A stretch of DNA of 64,000 nt from Arthrobacter caoxuetaonis (GCF_023921125.1 NZ_CP099467.1:124001-188000); one strand, 5' to 3'; shown: positions 40,300 through 49,435, counted from the stretch's first letter. Translations and numbers: made by a program. The notes: generated from the letters alone by a model not told the origin.

Positions 40300-40875
40300 T
40301 CAGGCGGCGGCGGGTTCCGCGGCAGGCTCAGTGGTCTCCAACTCTGCGGCAGGGATGGACGGGAGCACCTGCACGCGGCTCGTACGCGGCTCTTCTGCGG
40401 GCTTGCGGGTTGCTGAACGCCTGGCTGCTGCCGCCTTCTTCACGGGCTTCACAGCGGACTTCTGGACGAGGATCACGGTCAGGTGCGTGATGGCCAGGAG
40501 GACGACCGGGGGCATGGCCGCAACTATCGCCGACACGACGGCGGGAACAGCTCCGTTATCACCCACGGCCAGGATCGCGTGCACGGCGTTCGCGGCCGTA
40601 CTGACGACGGCGCCAAAGAAGAGCAGTGACCACGGGTAGGCGAGGACGCGCTTCTCGTGCCCGGCCAGGGCGACGATGGCAACGGTGGAGGCGACGATGA
40701 GTCCGTCGACGATGATCGGCCAGATCCACGCGAGGTCAGGGTTCAGGCCCGACATGACGGCAAGGTCGGTCAGGGCGGCGAAGGAAAGGATGAAGGCGCC
40801 GGCAGCGATGACTACGGTTGTTGCGAATCCGGTCATGACGATGGGGCGGGACAGGGGCGTGGCGTTCTTGCTCAT
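40300..40875 (-). CDS. DUF2637-family membrane protein
   Basis: 191 residues, four helices with the DUF2637 pattern: FILSFAALTDLAV, then AWIWPIIVDGLIVAST, a short basic turn, YPWSLLFFGAVVSTAANAVHA. The tail is basic then acidic. The family is common on actinobacterial plasmids, integrative elements and phages, and is related in layout to Spd-type plasmid-spread proteins. Precise role unknown. Confidence 0.82.
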   Translation of the reverse strand: MSKNATPLSRPIVMTGFATTVVIAAGAFILSFAALTDLAVMSGLNPDLAWIWPIIVDGLIVASTVAIVALAGHEKRVLAYPWSLLFFGAVVSTAANAVHAILAVGDNGAVPAVVSAIVAAMPPVVLLAITHLTVILVQKSAVKPVKKAAAARRSATRKPAEEPRTSRVQVLPSIPAAELETTEPAAEPAAA

Positions 40876-40925
40876 GGGATGGGCTCCGGGGTAGTTCAGG
40901 TTCGGGGGGCAGGGCCGGCAGACCG

Positions 40926-41585
40926 TTAGCGGGTCTCGAGGCCGTCCTGCTCGCGGGCGATGTCCGCGGCTGTGCTGAGGATGAGCCGGACCGTGCCGGC
41001 CAGCTTGGCGGGGTCGACGTCAGGGCTTTTGGCGAGGATGCGTCCGGTGATCTCACGGGTGTCGCAGGACAGGCGCTGGATCCGGCGCGAGTCGTCGAAC
41101 AGGTCAGCGAGGATCAGGGCGTCAGCGGCAGCCGCGGCACCGATATGGCCTCCGGCGCCGTCACCTGCAAGTGCCGCCTTACCGAACCGGGGTTCGGTCT
41201 TGGGCTCGGCGGGATTCCCGGCAGCCTGGATCTCTTCAGCGATCGCGGCGACGGCCCGGTCGACGCAGCCGACATGGGTTTCGGCGTTGAAAGCCTCCCG
41301 GTAGAGCCGGAAGCGCATCGGAACTTCGAAGAGATAGTCGTAGAGCGGACGCTTGTCTTCCAGGCCGAACTTGTCGGTCAGCACGTCGTAGGCGTCCATG
41401 ATGGCTTCGCTGGTAGCGTGCTCGAGGCGCCGGACGAGCTGGTGGATGGTGTCAGCGGCATCCATGGACTGGTAGCCCGGGGAGCTGCGGCGTTCGCCCT
41501 GCACCGCCTTCGCCATGTTCGCCAGCAGGGTTCCCAGGGCATCTGATGCGTCTGCGGAGTCTTCGGGGGCAGGGGTTTCACTCAT
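40926..41585 (-). CDS. Hypothetical protein, 219 aa
   Basis: Helical. Contains YDVLTDKFGLEDKRPLYDYLF and an Ala-rich Gly loop. No recognised motif. ATG 41585 lies 4 nt after a class A core. Probably co-transcribed with the DUF2637 gene 50 nt downstream. Confidence 0.7.
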   Translation of the reverse strand: MSETPAPEDSADASDALGTLLANMAKAVQGERRSSPGYQSMDAADTIHQLVRRLEHATSEAIMDAYDVLTDKFGLEDKRPLYDYLFEVPMRFRLYREAFNAETHVGCVDRAVAAIAEEIQAAGNPAEPKTEPRFGKAALAGDGAGGHIGAAAAADALILADLFDDSRRIQRLSCDTREITGRILAKSPDVDPAKLAGTVRLILSTAADIAREQDGLETR

Positions 41586-41589
41586 GCTT

Positions 41590-41622
41590 CTATGTGTGCG
41601 GCAGGGCAGACGCTTCTCCCCG
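41590..41622 (-). promoter_or_regulatory. Class A promoter element, abutting ATG
   Basis: GGGGAGAAGCG then GCCGCACACATAGAAGC and ATG. Confidence 0.78.
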
Positions 41623-41632
41623 GGCACGGAAA

Positions 41633-41664
41633 GGGCCGCCGCGGATTCCTCCGGACGGCGGCCC
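41633..41664 (-). terminator. Terminator after the DsbA-like gene
   Basis: 9-bp stem GGGCCGCCG / CGGCGGCCC, 14-nt loop, just downstream of the stop at 41681 on the minus strand. No long T-run. Confidence 0.65.
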
Positions 41665-41680
41665 CTAATGACGTGAAGTG

Positions 41681-42502
41681 CTAGCCGGTGATGGCCTCGT
41701 TCAGGACGGTCTCGAAGCCACCCTGCAGGTCCCACAGATGTCCGTTGATGAAGATGGTCGGAGTGCCGGTGATGCCGTGCTCGGTAGCAGCTTCGGTCGT
41801 GAACTTCACGAACGGGCGGAAGGTGCCGTCCTTGACGCAGTCGCTGATGCCGTCGACGCCGTGCTCTCCGGCAAGGTCAATGAGCCCCTGGTTGGCCAGC
41901 TCGCCGGAGGGGAAGTTCTCGAACACGGCGCCGGTGAACTCCAGGTACTTCTCCGGGGCAGCATCGGCGACGCAGGCCATGGCGTTGGCGGCACGGGAGG
42001 AGTAGTTCGTCGGTGAGTTGCGGTCCAGGATGGCGATGGCGCGGGTCTCCAGGCTGATGGCACCCTCTTCTGCCTTCTGCTTCAGGGTCTCGCCGTAGTA
42101 GCCCTCGAATTCTGCGCAGTGCACGCAGTTCGGGTCAACGTAGAGCACCACTGATGCGGGCTCCCCTTCGGCAGGCGCGGAGATCCCGGGCGGGGTCCCG
42201 TCGACGGTTTCAGGGATGACCTCGGCGTTAACGTTCAACCCTTCGGACAGGGGTGCCTGGGTGTTGACTCCGCCGAAGACGTTGGCTGCTGCCGGGACGG
42301 GGCCGCTTGAGCTGATGGGCTCGGCCCGGTTGCCGACGGCCAGTGCTGCGATGCCGGCGGTAATGACCACGGCTGCGAGGAAAGTTCCTGCCTGGATCAT
42401 CCTCCTGCGGCGGCGCTCACGGGTTTTCTCGGCACTGATCCGGGCGGCAGCCTGGGCACGGCGCTGCTCGGTCTTTTCCTTCTTGCTCAGTTCTTCAGGC
42501 AT
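41681..42502 (-). CDS. Membrane-anchored DsbA-like thiol oxidoreductase
   Basis: 273 residues. A very basic N-terminus (RRRRR near residue 30), one membrane helix (IQAGTFLAAVVITAGIAALAV), then an extracytoplasmic thioredoxin fold. The active site CVHC lies in VVLYVDPNCVHCAEFEGYY. The cis-Pro loop is ITGTPTIFINGHL. Two further Cys (ACVAD, SDCVK) likely form a structural disulfide. It would oxidise exported proteins, so it fits with the SecYEG genes. Class B promoter, 60-nt leader. Confidence 0.88.
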   Translation of the reverse strand: MPEELSKKEKTEQRRAQAAARISAEKTRERRRRRMIQAGTFLAAVVITAGIAALAVGNRAEPISSSGPVPAAANVFGGVNTQAPLSEGLNVNAEVIPETVDGTPPGISAPAEGEPASVVLYVDPNCVHCAEFEGYYGETLKQKAEEGAISLETRAIAILDRNSPTNYSSRAANAMACVADAAPEKYLEFTGAVFENFPSGELANQGLIDLAGEHGVDGISDCVKDGTFRPFVKFTTEAATEHGITGTPTIFINGHLWDLQGGFETVLNEAITG

Positions 42503-42564
42503 TGGGCCCTTTCACGAAAATGGGGCCTTCACGGGCGGAATCCTGCAAAGACGTCTTCTTGTGT

Positions 42565-42589
42565 CTATGCGCCCTGCGGCCCGGCGGCT
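42565..42589 (-). promoter_or_regulatory. Class B promoter element for the DsbA-like gene
   Basis: GCCGCCGGG, spacer, GGGCGCATAGA. Its TAG overlaps the stop codon of the upstream nuclease gene. Confidence 0.58.
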
Positions 42590-43539
42590 GTCCGCGGCGG
42601 ACCAAGCGGCCTGCCTGAGCGGCGGGCTGAGAGGCGGGAGGTGATGACGTCGTCGTTGCTGGGTGCCAGGGTCCTGGTGGTGTCGTCGAAGGCTGCCGTC
42701 GCGGCGAACCGGTACGCGGCTGCGACGTCGGCCGGCGGCTTGAGGGCGATTGGATCCGGCTCCAGGAGTTCTTTCATCCGGCCCGGGGCAGGCCTTCGCG
42801 ATTTGGGGATGCCGTCGGCTTCGACAATGTCCCACGGTTCGCCGACCGGAACGGCTCCTTCCCGCCCGAACGTTGCGTGGGTGAGGGCTGCGCGGCCGTC
42901 GAGCGACGGAGTCACCAGGGTGTGCACGGGGCGTCCGGAGGTCAGTCTGGGCAGGGAACCTCCGATGAGGAGCTTGGTGGAGGCCGTGTACGGCTCTTCG
43001 CGCAGCGGGACCGGCATGGGTCCGGCGACGGTTGCCAGGATCTTGGCCATGGACTGTGCATCCATGAACGCTGCGCCCTTCACTTCCAGCCACATCCGGT
43101 GCTGCGGGAGGTAGAAGTCCGGCAGGTACCAGAGGTGGGGGCCGACCTGGTAGTGGCTGGGCTCGTAGTCCCAGTTGATGTCGAGCAGGTCCAGGAGGAT
43201 CGCCCAGCGCGCTTCGAGGCGGGACCTGAAGACTTTGCCGGAGTAGAGGGCCTCCGCGGCTTTCGGCTTGGGTGCCCGGGATGCCGGTCGGCGCGCGGGG
43301 GCCTTCGATGCCGTGCGCTTCTCGGCTGCAGCTGGCTTGCGTTTCGGGGCGGCGGCTTTCGGGGCCGGTTTCCTCCGTCCGGTGGGGGCAGCTGCAGGTT
43401 TGCGGGCAGGCTTGCGGGCCTCCGGCGCTGTTGTCCTGCTTCGGGTGGGCGGTGAGGCGGCAGCTGGTTTCTTGGCTGCAGTCTTCCTGGTCTTCGCCGG
43501 GGCTGCTTTGACGCGGCCCGGCTTCTTCTTCTCCGGCAT
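42565..43539 (-). CDS. PD-(D/E)XK nuclease-like protein with histone-like tail
   Basis: 324 residues. Residues 1 to about 95 are an Ala/Lys/Pro/Arg repeat tail like histone H1. Next comes a nuclease-like core: FRSRLEARWAILLDLL gives the Glu, YLPDFYLP the Asp, and WLEVKG the ExK. Spacing and order fit the PD-(D/E)XK fold. The C-terminal 130 residues are unknown. A DNA-compacting tail on a nuclease suggests action on bulk or host DNA. It starts at ATG 43539 and lies beside the AT-rich repeat region. Confidence 0.72.
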   Translation of the reverse strand: MPEKKKPGRVKAAPAKTRKTAAKKPAAASPPTRSRTTAPEARKPARKPAAAPTGRRKPAPKAAAPKRKPAAAEKRTASKAPARRPASRAPKPKAAEALYSGKVFRSRLEARWAILLDLLDINWDYEPSHYQVGPHLWYLPDFYLPQHRMWLEVKGAAFMDAQSMAKILATVAGPMPVPLREEPYTASTKLLIGGSLPRLTSGRPVHTLVTPSLDGRAALTHATFGREGAVPVGEPWDIVEADGIPKSRRPAPGRMKELLEPDPIALKPPADVAAAYRFAATAAFDDTTRTLAPSNDDVITSRLSARRSGRPLGPPRTAAGPQGA

Positions 43540-43574
43540 GGTTCCTCCTGACAGAGGACATGCGCAGACCAGAA

Positions 43575-43865
43575 GGCTATGACGGGGTGCCAACCCGGTG
43601 CCAACCGGATCCAACCGTCTGCCAACTAAAACCGGGAACTCGGTTGGTAGAGAAAATCCGCGGAATCTAGGGGGAAAACAGGGGGTCCCTTATATACAAC
43701 CAACTGAACCAACTAGTTAAGAGAGATATGTATATAAGGGGGCCCTATATATATAACCCCTCTCCCTCCACTCGGTATATATACCCCTCTCCCTTCTAAG
43801 TGCGTACTTAACCGGTCGGCAGAGTTGGTTTAGTTGGCAGAGACCGGAAAATCCGCGGAATTCCG
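43575..43865. repeat. AT-rich repeat region, candidate replication origin
   Basis: Four to five iteron-like TGCCAACC/TCCAACCG units at 43585-43630 are followed by GGTTGGTAGAGA and AAAATCCGCGGAAT. A second TTGGCAGAGA...AAAATCCGCGGAAT copy lies near 43830-43862. Between them is a strongly AT-rich core with the inverted repeat CCCTTATATAC / GTATATAAGGG and the direct repeat TATATATA(A)CCCCTCTCCCT. No gene fits. Iterons plus a melting region resemble plasmid and phage origins; no Rep gene is adjacent. Confidence 0.6.
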
Positions 43866-43985
43866 GGCCAGAAAGGGGCGCAGCCTCGGAGCGGCAGTTG
43901 GCAGGAGGGGTGTTTTCAGTCGCCAGGAGGTTGGCTGGAAGGCCCAAAACGGGCATCCGGAGCAGTGATTTGGCCTCGGACAGCA

Positions 43986-44022
43986 CGAAGCCCCGCAGAT
44001 GGGGGACAACTGCGGGGCTTCG
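43986..44022 (-). terminator. Strong hairpin, terminator after dfrA
   Basis: 13-bp stem CGAAGCCCCGCAG / CTGCGGGGCTTCG with an 11-nt loop. No T-run. Confidence 0.7.
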
Positions 44023-44095
44023 CGGGTGCGTGCACCAGGGACTACTTTACGTTGTCCGTAACCCTCTTGCGGGCAAAGTTATGGACACAGGGCAG

Positions 44096-44659
44096 TTAGC
44101 GGGCGGTCCAGCGTTCGAAGCGGAAGCGGGTGCCGTCCTCCGAAATGCCGAGACCACCGGGCGGCTGCTCTTCGGCAAGCTCCCATGCCGGTCCCAGCTC
44201 GGGTGCGAAAGTGTCGCCTTCGACGTCCAGGTCAACGCGGGTCATGACGACCGTATCCGCCAGGGGAAGGGCCTCCTCGTAGAGGCGGGCGCCGCCGATG
44301 ATCCAGATCTGGTCGGATCCAGCTCCGCTCATGCTTGCTTCGATGAGGGCGGCGTGGAGGTTCCCGGCACGGACTGCCCCTGCGGGACTGAAATTCGGGT
44401 TGGATGAGACCACGATGTTGATGCGTCCGGGCAGCGGCCTGGACGATTCGGGAAGCGATTCCCAGGTCCTGCGGCCCATGATGACGGGGTGCCCGGCAGT
44501 GATGGATTTGAAGAGTGCGAGGTCCTCCGGCAGGTGCCACGGGATCCGGCCTTCGGAGCCGATGACCCCGGAGGTGCCCTGGGCCCAGATCATGCCGATC
44601 ACGGCGTCGTCCGCGCGCATGGTGACGGCCGTAGCCTGTTCGTTCGTTGTTACTGTCAT
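44096..44659 (-). CDS. dfrA: Dihydrofolate reductase
   Basis: 187 residues from ATG 44659. Motifs: IGMIWAQGTSGVIGSEGRIPW, split around the Met20-type loop; the catalytic acid in WHLPEDLALFK; GRRTWESLP; and IWIIGGARLYEEAL for NADPH binding. It regenerates tetrahydrofolate, needed after ThyA action. The first 20 residues are an extra N-terminal extension. ATG is 5 nt after a class A core. Confidence 0.94.
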   Translation of the reverse strand: MTVTTNEQATAVTMRADDAVIGMIWAQGTSGVIGSEGRIPWHLPEDLALFKSITAGHPVIMGRRTWESLPESSRPLPGRINIVVSSNPNFSPAGAVRAGNLHAALIEASMSGAGSDQIWIIGGARLYEEALPLADTVVMTRVDLDVEGDTFAPELGPAWELAEEQPPGGLGISEDGTRFRFERWTAR

Positions 44660-44664
44660 GCCCT

Positions 44665-44697
44665 CTATGTGTGCGGCAGGACGGCAGGACCTGCCCA
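44665..44697 (-). promoter_or_regulatory. Class A promoter element for dfrA
   Basis: Exact GCCGCACACATAG core; the upstream part (GGGCAGGTCC) is diverged. Confidence 0.65.
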
Positions 44698-44706
44698 CTC
44701 CTTGGG

Positions 44707-44778
44707 CCGGTGAACCTCTGTTACATAAATCGAATGTGTGCGGCGATCGTGGTAAGGCTTCCATCTGAGGTTCACCGG
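44707..44778. promoter_or_regulatory. 12-bp inverted repeat flanking a second class A-like core
   Basis: CCGGTGAACCTC at 44707-44718 is mirrored by GAGGTTCACCGG at 44767-44778. The enclosed 48 nt include CCGCACACATTC (44732-44743, minus). It lies between divergent dfrA and clpX and may be an operator or a large hairpin. Confidence 0.55.
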
Positions 44779-44900
44779 GAGGCGGCCGGCCCGGGCATAG
44801 TCCGCGCGGCCGGAGCTGCACCGGACCTCCCGAGACCAGATACCAGAGGGCGCAGATGCCCGGCCCGGCACCGCCGGCCACAGCAACAGGGGGAAACACC

Positions 44901-46166
44901 ATGGCACGAGTGAGCTCAGCATCCGAGAGTCTCAAATGCTCTTTCTGCGGCAAGGGCCGTGAAGACGTCCGCAAGCTCGTTTCCGGCCCCGGGGTATGCG
45001 TCTGCGACGAGTGCATCCTGCTGTGCAACGAGATCCTCGAGGAGGAGCTCCAGGAAACGAAAGCGGAGGCCCCGGCCGCGCCCGGCTTCGATCTGCCGCA
45101 TCCCCGTGAGATCTTCGACTTCCTCCAGGAGTATGTCGTCGGCCAGGAGCCTGCGAAGCGGGCCCTCTCGGTTGCCGTCTACAACCACTACAAGCGCATC
45201 GGCCTTGGCCCCGCAGTCGAGGACGCCGGCGCCTTTGAGGGCGTCGAGGTCGGCAAGTCGAACGTCCTGCTGGCCGGCCCGACCGGCTGCGGGAAGACCT
45301 ACCTGGCCCAGACTCTGGCCAAGCGCCTGGACGTGCCGTTCGTCGTGGCAGATGCCACCTCACTGACCGAGGCCGGCTACGTCGGCGAAGACGTCGAGAC
45401 GATTCTCCTGAAACTCATCCAGGCAGCCGACGGCGACATTGAGCGGGCCCAGCGCGGCATCATCTATATCGACGAGATCGACAAGATCGCCCGCAAGTCG
45501 GAGAACCCCTCGATTACCCGGGACGTCTCCGGTGAGGGCGTCCAGCAGGCGCTGCTGAAGATTATCGAAGGGACGGTCGCCTCCGTGCCGCCGCAGGGCG
45601 GGCGCAAGCACCCGAACCAGGAACTGATCCAGATCGACACCTCGAACGTCCTGTTCATCGTCGCCGGTGCCTTCGCAGGCCTCGAAGGTGTCATCGCCGA
45701 GCGTTCAGGACGCAAGGGCATCGGCTTCGGTGCGAACCTTGGCTCCGGCGCCCCCGCGGCCACCCACGCTGACGTGCGGCCGGACGACCTGGTCAAGTTC
45801 GGGCTCATCCCGGAGTTCATCGGGCGCCTGCCGATCATCACCGCGGTCAGCCCGCTGGACGGCGATGCCCTCATCAGCATCCTCACCGGCCCGCGCAACG
45901 CTCTCGTGAAGCAGTACGCCAAGCTCTTCCACCAGGACGGGGTCGAACTGCATTTCGAACCGGCAGCCCTTCAGGCGATCGCCGGCATGGCTCTGGACCG
46001 CGGAACGGGCGCCCGGGGTCTGCGTGCCATCATGGAGGAAATCCTCATGCCGCTGATGTTCGACCTTCCCGGACGTGAAGACATCGACTCTGTCACGGTC
46101 ACCGAGGCGCTCGTCCACGGCCTCGGGGAAGCGAAGGTGGGGCTGCGCCACAAGTCCGCGGCATAG
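44901..46166 (+). CDS. clpX: ATP-dependent Clp protease ATP-binding subunit ClpX
   Basis: 421 residues, full length. N-terminal zinc finger CSFC...CDECILLC, Walker [12 protein letters not shown], pore loop GYVGED, Walker [14 protein letters not shown] loop GGRKHP, and the ClpP-docking IGF loop (KGIGFGANL), sensor 2 GARGLRA. All catalytic and ClpP-binding elements are intact, so it could redirect host ClpP. GGGGGAAACACC precedes the ATG. Plus strand, without a class A element. Confidence 0.95.
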   Translation: MARVSSASESLKCSFCGKGREDVRKLVSGPGVCVCDECILLCNEILEEELQETKAEAPAAPGFDLPHPREIFDFLQEYVVGQEPAKRALSVAVYNHYKRIGLGPAVEDAGAFEGVEVGKSNVLLAGPTGCGKTYLAQTLAKRLDVPFVVADATSLTEAGYVGEDVETILLKLIQAADGDIERAQRGIIYIDEIDKIARKSENPSITRDVSGEGVQQALLKIIEGTVASVPPQGGRKHPNQELIQIDTSNVLFIVAGAFAGLEGVIAERSGRKGIGFGANLGSGAPAATHADVRPDDLVKFGLIPEFIGRLPIITAVSPLDGDALISILTGPRNALVKQYAKLFHQDGVELHFEPAALQAIAGMALDRGTGARGLRAIMEEILMPLMFDLPGREDIDSVTVTEALVHGLGEAKVGLRHKSAA

Positions 46167-46242
46167 TCTGGGCACCGACTGGGAGCCGGTCGGACGCCGC
46201 TTATCTGTTGCTTCGCCAATGCCCGGGTGACAGGATGCCTGA

Positions 46243-46626
46243 ATGGAGACTATCTCCCCCAACGGCATTTACCTCGACGCCATGAAGATGGACTTTCATG
46301 AGCTGGTGAGAGTGCTCATCGACAATGTCGGTGCCACTGTCGTCCAGACCATGGCCGGCGTCAGAGACCGGACTTCCCCGTATGAGTGGGCGAAGCCAGA
46401 CGGCCCCATTCCAGGCCGTTCTGAGGTTATCGCGCGGGTCCGCCTGGGGTATCAGGTCTGGAGGACTCTTGAGCACTCACAGGGCCCCGATGTAGCCCTG
46501 GCGTGGCTGATGGGATCCAACCCGCGGCTAAATGACGGGCTCCCGGTGCTCTACATCCAGCGACAGCTCGGCCAGGAAGTCCTTGGCGCCGCTGAGGCTT
46601 TCGTGCACGATACATACGCGGCGTGA
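46243..46626 (+). CDS. Xre/MbcA/ParS-type antitoxin
   Basis: 127 residues. The C-terminal half has the toxin-binding pattern GPDVALAWLMGSNPRLNDGL followed by PVLYI and a hydrophobic helix, as in antitoxins paired with RES toxins. The N-terminal half would be the DNA-binding part, but a canonical HTH is weak. The stop overlaps the GTG of the next gene (GTGA), the usual antitoxin-toxin coupling. Confidence 0.75.
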   Translation: METISPNGIYLDAMKMDFHELVRVLIDNVGATVVQTMAGVRDRTSPYEWAKPDGPIPGRSEVIARVRLGYQVWRTLEHSQGPDVALAWLMGSNPRLNDGLPVLYIQRQLGQEVLGAAEAFVHDTYAA

Positions 46627-47414
46627 AAGAGGACGCCATCTGCAGCCGGACGGGCCTCAGCCTTGTCAGGGCGGCCGGGCAGACTGGATTCCGGGTCGCA
46701 CAGGACCGTCACGGAGCGCTGGCCGTCATGGCCAACAAGTACGTTGGCCCTCTTCCCGATCAGGCGCCGGGGACCGCAATGGTCGAAAGGCGCGGGCGGT
46801 ACGACACCATGGGCCGCACCGTCTACATCGCCGATTCCAAACGGTGTTCCTATGCCGAGGTATTGACCGTCTTTCGAATGAAATTGGCTTCCGTTGCTGA
46901 GACGGCAGAGTCTGTCGGCTGGGATGTCGACGAGTACATCTCCCAGGTCCTGGAGGATGCGAAGGCCAACGGGGTTGATCCCCCTTGGGCAATACCCGCG
47001 GGCTGGCAGATTAACCGGTCCATCCACACTCTTTCCCTGCCGTCCGAAGGCTGGTGGGTACTGATCGACCACCAGGCTACGCTTGCCGCACTGCAGCGCA
47101 TGACGCCCACCGTCAGAGGTACGTCTATGGGCCTGAGACTCCTTACCGCCGGCTCGATCATGGGTGAGAACCGTGCACTTACGACGATCCTGGCGCAGAC
47201 CATACGGGACCAGGCGCTGGAGGACGGATCGGAGCCGCTCGGGATCTCCTACGAGTCCAAGACTCTCCACGGGCGCTGCTGGGCTTTCTGGGACCGGCGG
47301 CTGGATCTTGATCTTCCGCCAGGAACCAATGACCCGCACGTTGCCTCATCGAGCAGCATTGGCGAGGATCCCGATTTCCACCACATCGCCAGCCACTACC
47401 GCCTGCCGTACTGA
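46623..47414 (+). CDS. RES-domain toxin (NAD-degrading type)
   Basis: 263 residues. RES family features: FRVAQDR (catalytic-type Arg), GRTVYIADSKRCSYAEVL (Tyr and Glu), and GISYESKTLHGRCWAFWD (the Ser and Trp core near the C-terminus). RES toxins such as MbcT destroy NAD+. Longer than the usual 150-220 residues, with an insertion around residues 100-150. Coupled to the upstream antitoxin; likely addiction or anti-superinfection function. Confidence 0.78.
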   Translation: MKEDAICSRTGLSLVRAAGQTGFRVAQDRHGALAVMANKYVGPLPDQAPGTAMVERRGRYDTMGRTVYIADSKRCSYAEVLTVFRMKLASVAETAESVGWDVDEYISQVLEDAKANGVDPPWAIPAGWQINRSIHTLSLPSEGWWVLIDHQATLAALQRMTPTVRGTSMGLRLLTAGSIMGENRALTTILAQTIRDQALEDGSEPLGISYESKTLHGRCWAFWDRRLDLDLPPGTNDPHVASSSSIGEDPDFHHIASHYRLPY

Positions 47415-47475
47415 GCCGATAAGGTTTCCGGCTGCTGCCTCGCGGGCGCCCGGACGGGTGCTAACCTGAATTAGT

Positions 47476-47491
47476 TCGAAAGTATGTTCTA
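47476..47491 (+). promoter_or_regulatory. LexA-type SOS box for umuDC
   Basis: TCGAAAGTATGTTCTA against the actinobacterial consensus TCGAACNNNNGTTCGA. It lies just upstream of the GTG start of the umuD-like gene. Confidence 0.72.
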
Positions 47492-47504
47492 TGCGAGGTG
47501 TGTC

Positions 47505-47936
47505 GTGACAGCTGTATCAGAGGTCGGGCCGCTTCCCGGAGACCATCCCGTCCTTGAGGTCCCGGTCAGCCCCTCGTCGGTGCCGGCAGGGTTCCCCAGC
47601 CCCAGCCAGGACTACTACGACTCGGGCATCGACCTGAACAAGCACCTGATCCTGGATGAGACCTCCACCTTCATCGTGCGGGTCAGCGGAGACTCCATGA
47701 CGGGCGCCGGAATCAGCGACGGCGACGAACTGATCGTGGACCGCTCCCTCCAGCCGAGGGACGGGAACGTCGTCGTGGCGATCCTTGACGGGGAGCTGAC
47801 CGTCAAACGGCTCCGGGTGAATGGACGGGGCGTTGTCCTGCATCCGGAGAACAGCGACTACCCGGACATCGAGATCCCCGAGCTCAGCGATCTTCTCGTC
47901 TGGGGAGTGGCCACCCGTTGTTTACACCGGCTCTAG
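47505..47936 (+). CDS. umuD: UmuD-like S24 peptidase
   Basis: 143 residues from GTG 47505 (GAGG upstream). An earlier in-frame ATG lies inside the SOS box and is less likely. The cleavage region is [19 protein letters not shown], the catalytic Ser is in [11 protein letters not shown], and the Lys is in GELTVKRL. No DNA-binding domain, so UmuD rather than LexA. It self-cleaves on RecA filaments and partners the UmuC encoded 7 nt downstream. Confidence 0.9.
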   Translation: MTAVSEVGPLPGDHPVLEVPVSPSSVPAGFPSPSQDYYDSGIDLNKHLILDETSTFIVRVSGDSMTGAGISDGDELIVDRSLQPRDGNVVVAILDGELTVKRLRVNGRGVVLHPENSDYPDIEIPELSDLLVWGVATRCLHRL

Positions 47937-47943
47937 GACAGGG

Positions 47944-49233
47944 ATGTACCCGCCCGGACCGCGGATAGCCCTGGTGGACGTCAACAGCTTCTACGTCTCC
48001 TGTGAGAGGGTCTTCGACCCGAAGCTGACCGGCGTCCCCTGTGTTGTCCTCAGCAATAACGACGGCTGCGTTGTCGCCCGTTCCGATGAAGCCAAGGCCC
48101 TCGGCATCGAAAACGGGACGCCCTGGTTCAAGCTGGCCGAAGCCGCCCCGCGCATGGGGCTGGTCCAGCGCAGCAGTAATTACGAGCTCTACGGGAACCT
48201 GTCCGAACGCGTCATGAGGCTCTTGGCCAGGTTCTCCTACTTCACGGAAATCTACTCAATCGACGAGGCATTTTTGCATCTCAGGGGCGACCCCGAGGAG
48301 CTTCAATCCCGGGGCCGGGAGATCAAAAAAGCCGTCCTGCGCAACACCGGACTGCCGGTCTGCGTAGGGATCGGACCCACGAAAACGCTCTCAAAGTTCG
48401 CCAATCGCATCGCTAAACAGAACCCCCATATGGGCGGGGTCTGCAACCTGGACACCATGCCCCCAGGTGTCGTGGAGACTATCATGTCCCGGGTTCCGGT
48501 GACAGGGCTCTGGGGTGTGGCCGGCCGGATCGGCAAGAAGCTGAACATCCTGGGGATCTACACGGTTGCCGACCTGAAGGATGCGGACCCGGTCATGATC
48601 CGCAGCCGGTTCTCCGTGGTCCTGCAGCGCACCGTACTGGAACTGAACGGAATCCCCTGCGTCCCCATGGAGTCCGAGCGGGCGGACAAGAAGCAGATGA
48701 TCTTCTCCCGGTCCTTCTCAACCCCGGTCACCACCATCGAGGAAATGCGCCAGGTCATGAGTATATATGCCCAGAAGGCTGCCGTCCGCCTCGCCAAGGA
48801 AAACCAGCTGGCCCGGATCCTCACCGTCTTCGCCGGAACCTCCCACTTCAATGACCGCGAGCATTCCTTTCCCTCAGCGGCAGTCCACCTGGAAGTCCCG
48901 ACCGCTGACCCCGTCATCCTCACCAAGGCGGCCATCGAAGCCATGGATGCCCAGATGACCGAAGGTATCCGCTACGCCAGGGCAGGGGTCATGCTCACAG
49001 ACCTCTCCCCCGCCGGCGCCCAGCCGGTCTTCGACGAGTTCGTCACCGTGCACGAGAAACGGAACATCGGCGAACTCCTGGGCAAAGTGACCGAAAAGTA
49101 CGGGACCACTGCCATCGGTCTTGGCCTCGCCGGCCTGAACTCTTCCCGACCGGACTGGACGATGACCAGGAAGTTCTCCTCCCCGCGCTACACCACCGAG
49201 TGGGATGAGCTGCCGGTAGTGAAAGCCAGCTAG
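47944..49233 (+). CDS. umuC: DNA polymerase V catalytic subunit UmuC
   Basis: 429 residues, typical. Y-family motifs: [19 protein letters not shown] with the first catalytic Asp, [18 protein letters not shown], and [10 protein letters not shown] with the Asp-Glu pair, then a thumb helix-hairpin-helix ([20 protein letters not shown]) and a little-finger domain. Performs translesion synthesis. In an operon with umuD under an SOS box. Confidence 0.95.
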   Translation: MYPPGPRIALVDVNSFYVSCERVFDPKLTGVPCVVLSNNDGCVVARSDEAKALGIENGTPWFKLAEAAPRMGLVQRSSNYELYGNLSERVMRLLARFSYFTEIYSIDEAFLHLRGDPEELQSRGREIKKAVLRNTGLPVCVGIGPTKTLSKFANRIAKQNPHMGGVCNLDTMPPGVVETIMSRVPVTGLWGVAGRIGKKLNILGIYTVADLKDADPVMIRSRFSVVLQRTVLELNGIPCVPMESERADKKQMIFSRSFSTPVTTIEEMRQVMSIYAQKAAVRLAKENQLARILTVFAGTSHFNDREHSFPSAAVHLEVPTADPVILTKAAIEAMDAQMTEGIRYARAGVMLTDLSPAGAQPVFDEFVTVHEKRNIGELLGKVTEKYGTTAIGLGLAGLNSSRPDWTMTRKFSSPRYTTEWDELPVVKAS

Positions 49234-49435
49234 AGCCGGCAGGCAGTGCGGCTGGCCAGTGCCTGTTGCCTGGATCCTGTCCGATGCGTCACAAACAAGC
49301 CTGTTTTTGCGCGGCGGAAGACATCTATGAGTGGACCCGTGCAGCTCCATCCTCATGACTCCTGCCCGGGTCGGACCGCCTTACCGTCCCACCGGGAGCC
49401 AGCATCCCGGTCCGGCCCCACTCAGGAGACCTGTT
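49234..49435. other. Intergenic region without a clear gene
   Basis: Holds no tRNA, class A core or terminator that I can see. ACATCTATGAG near 49322 resembles neither promoter class closely. Ends in AGGAGA before the TTG start at 49436. Confidence 0.4.
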
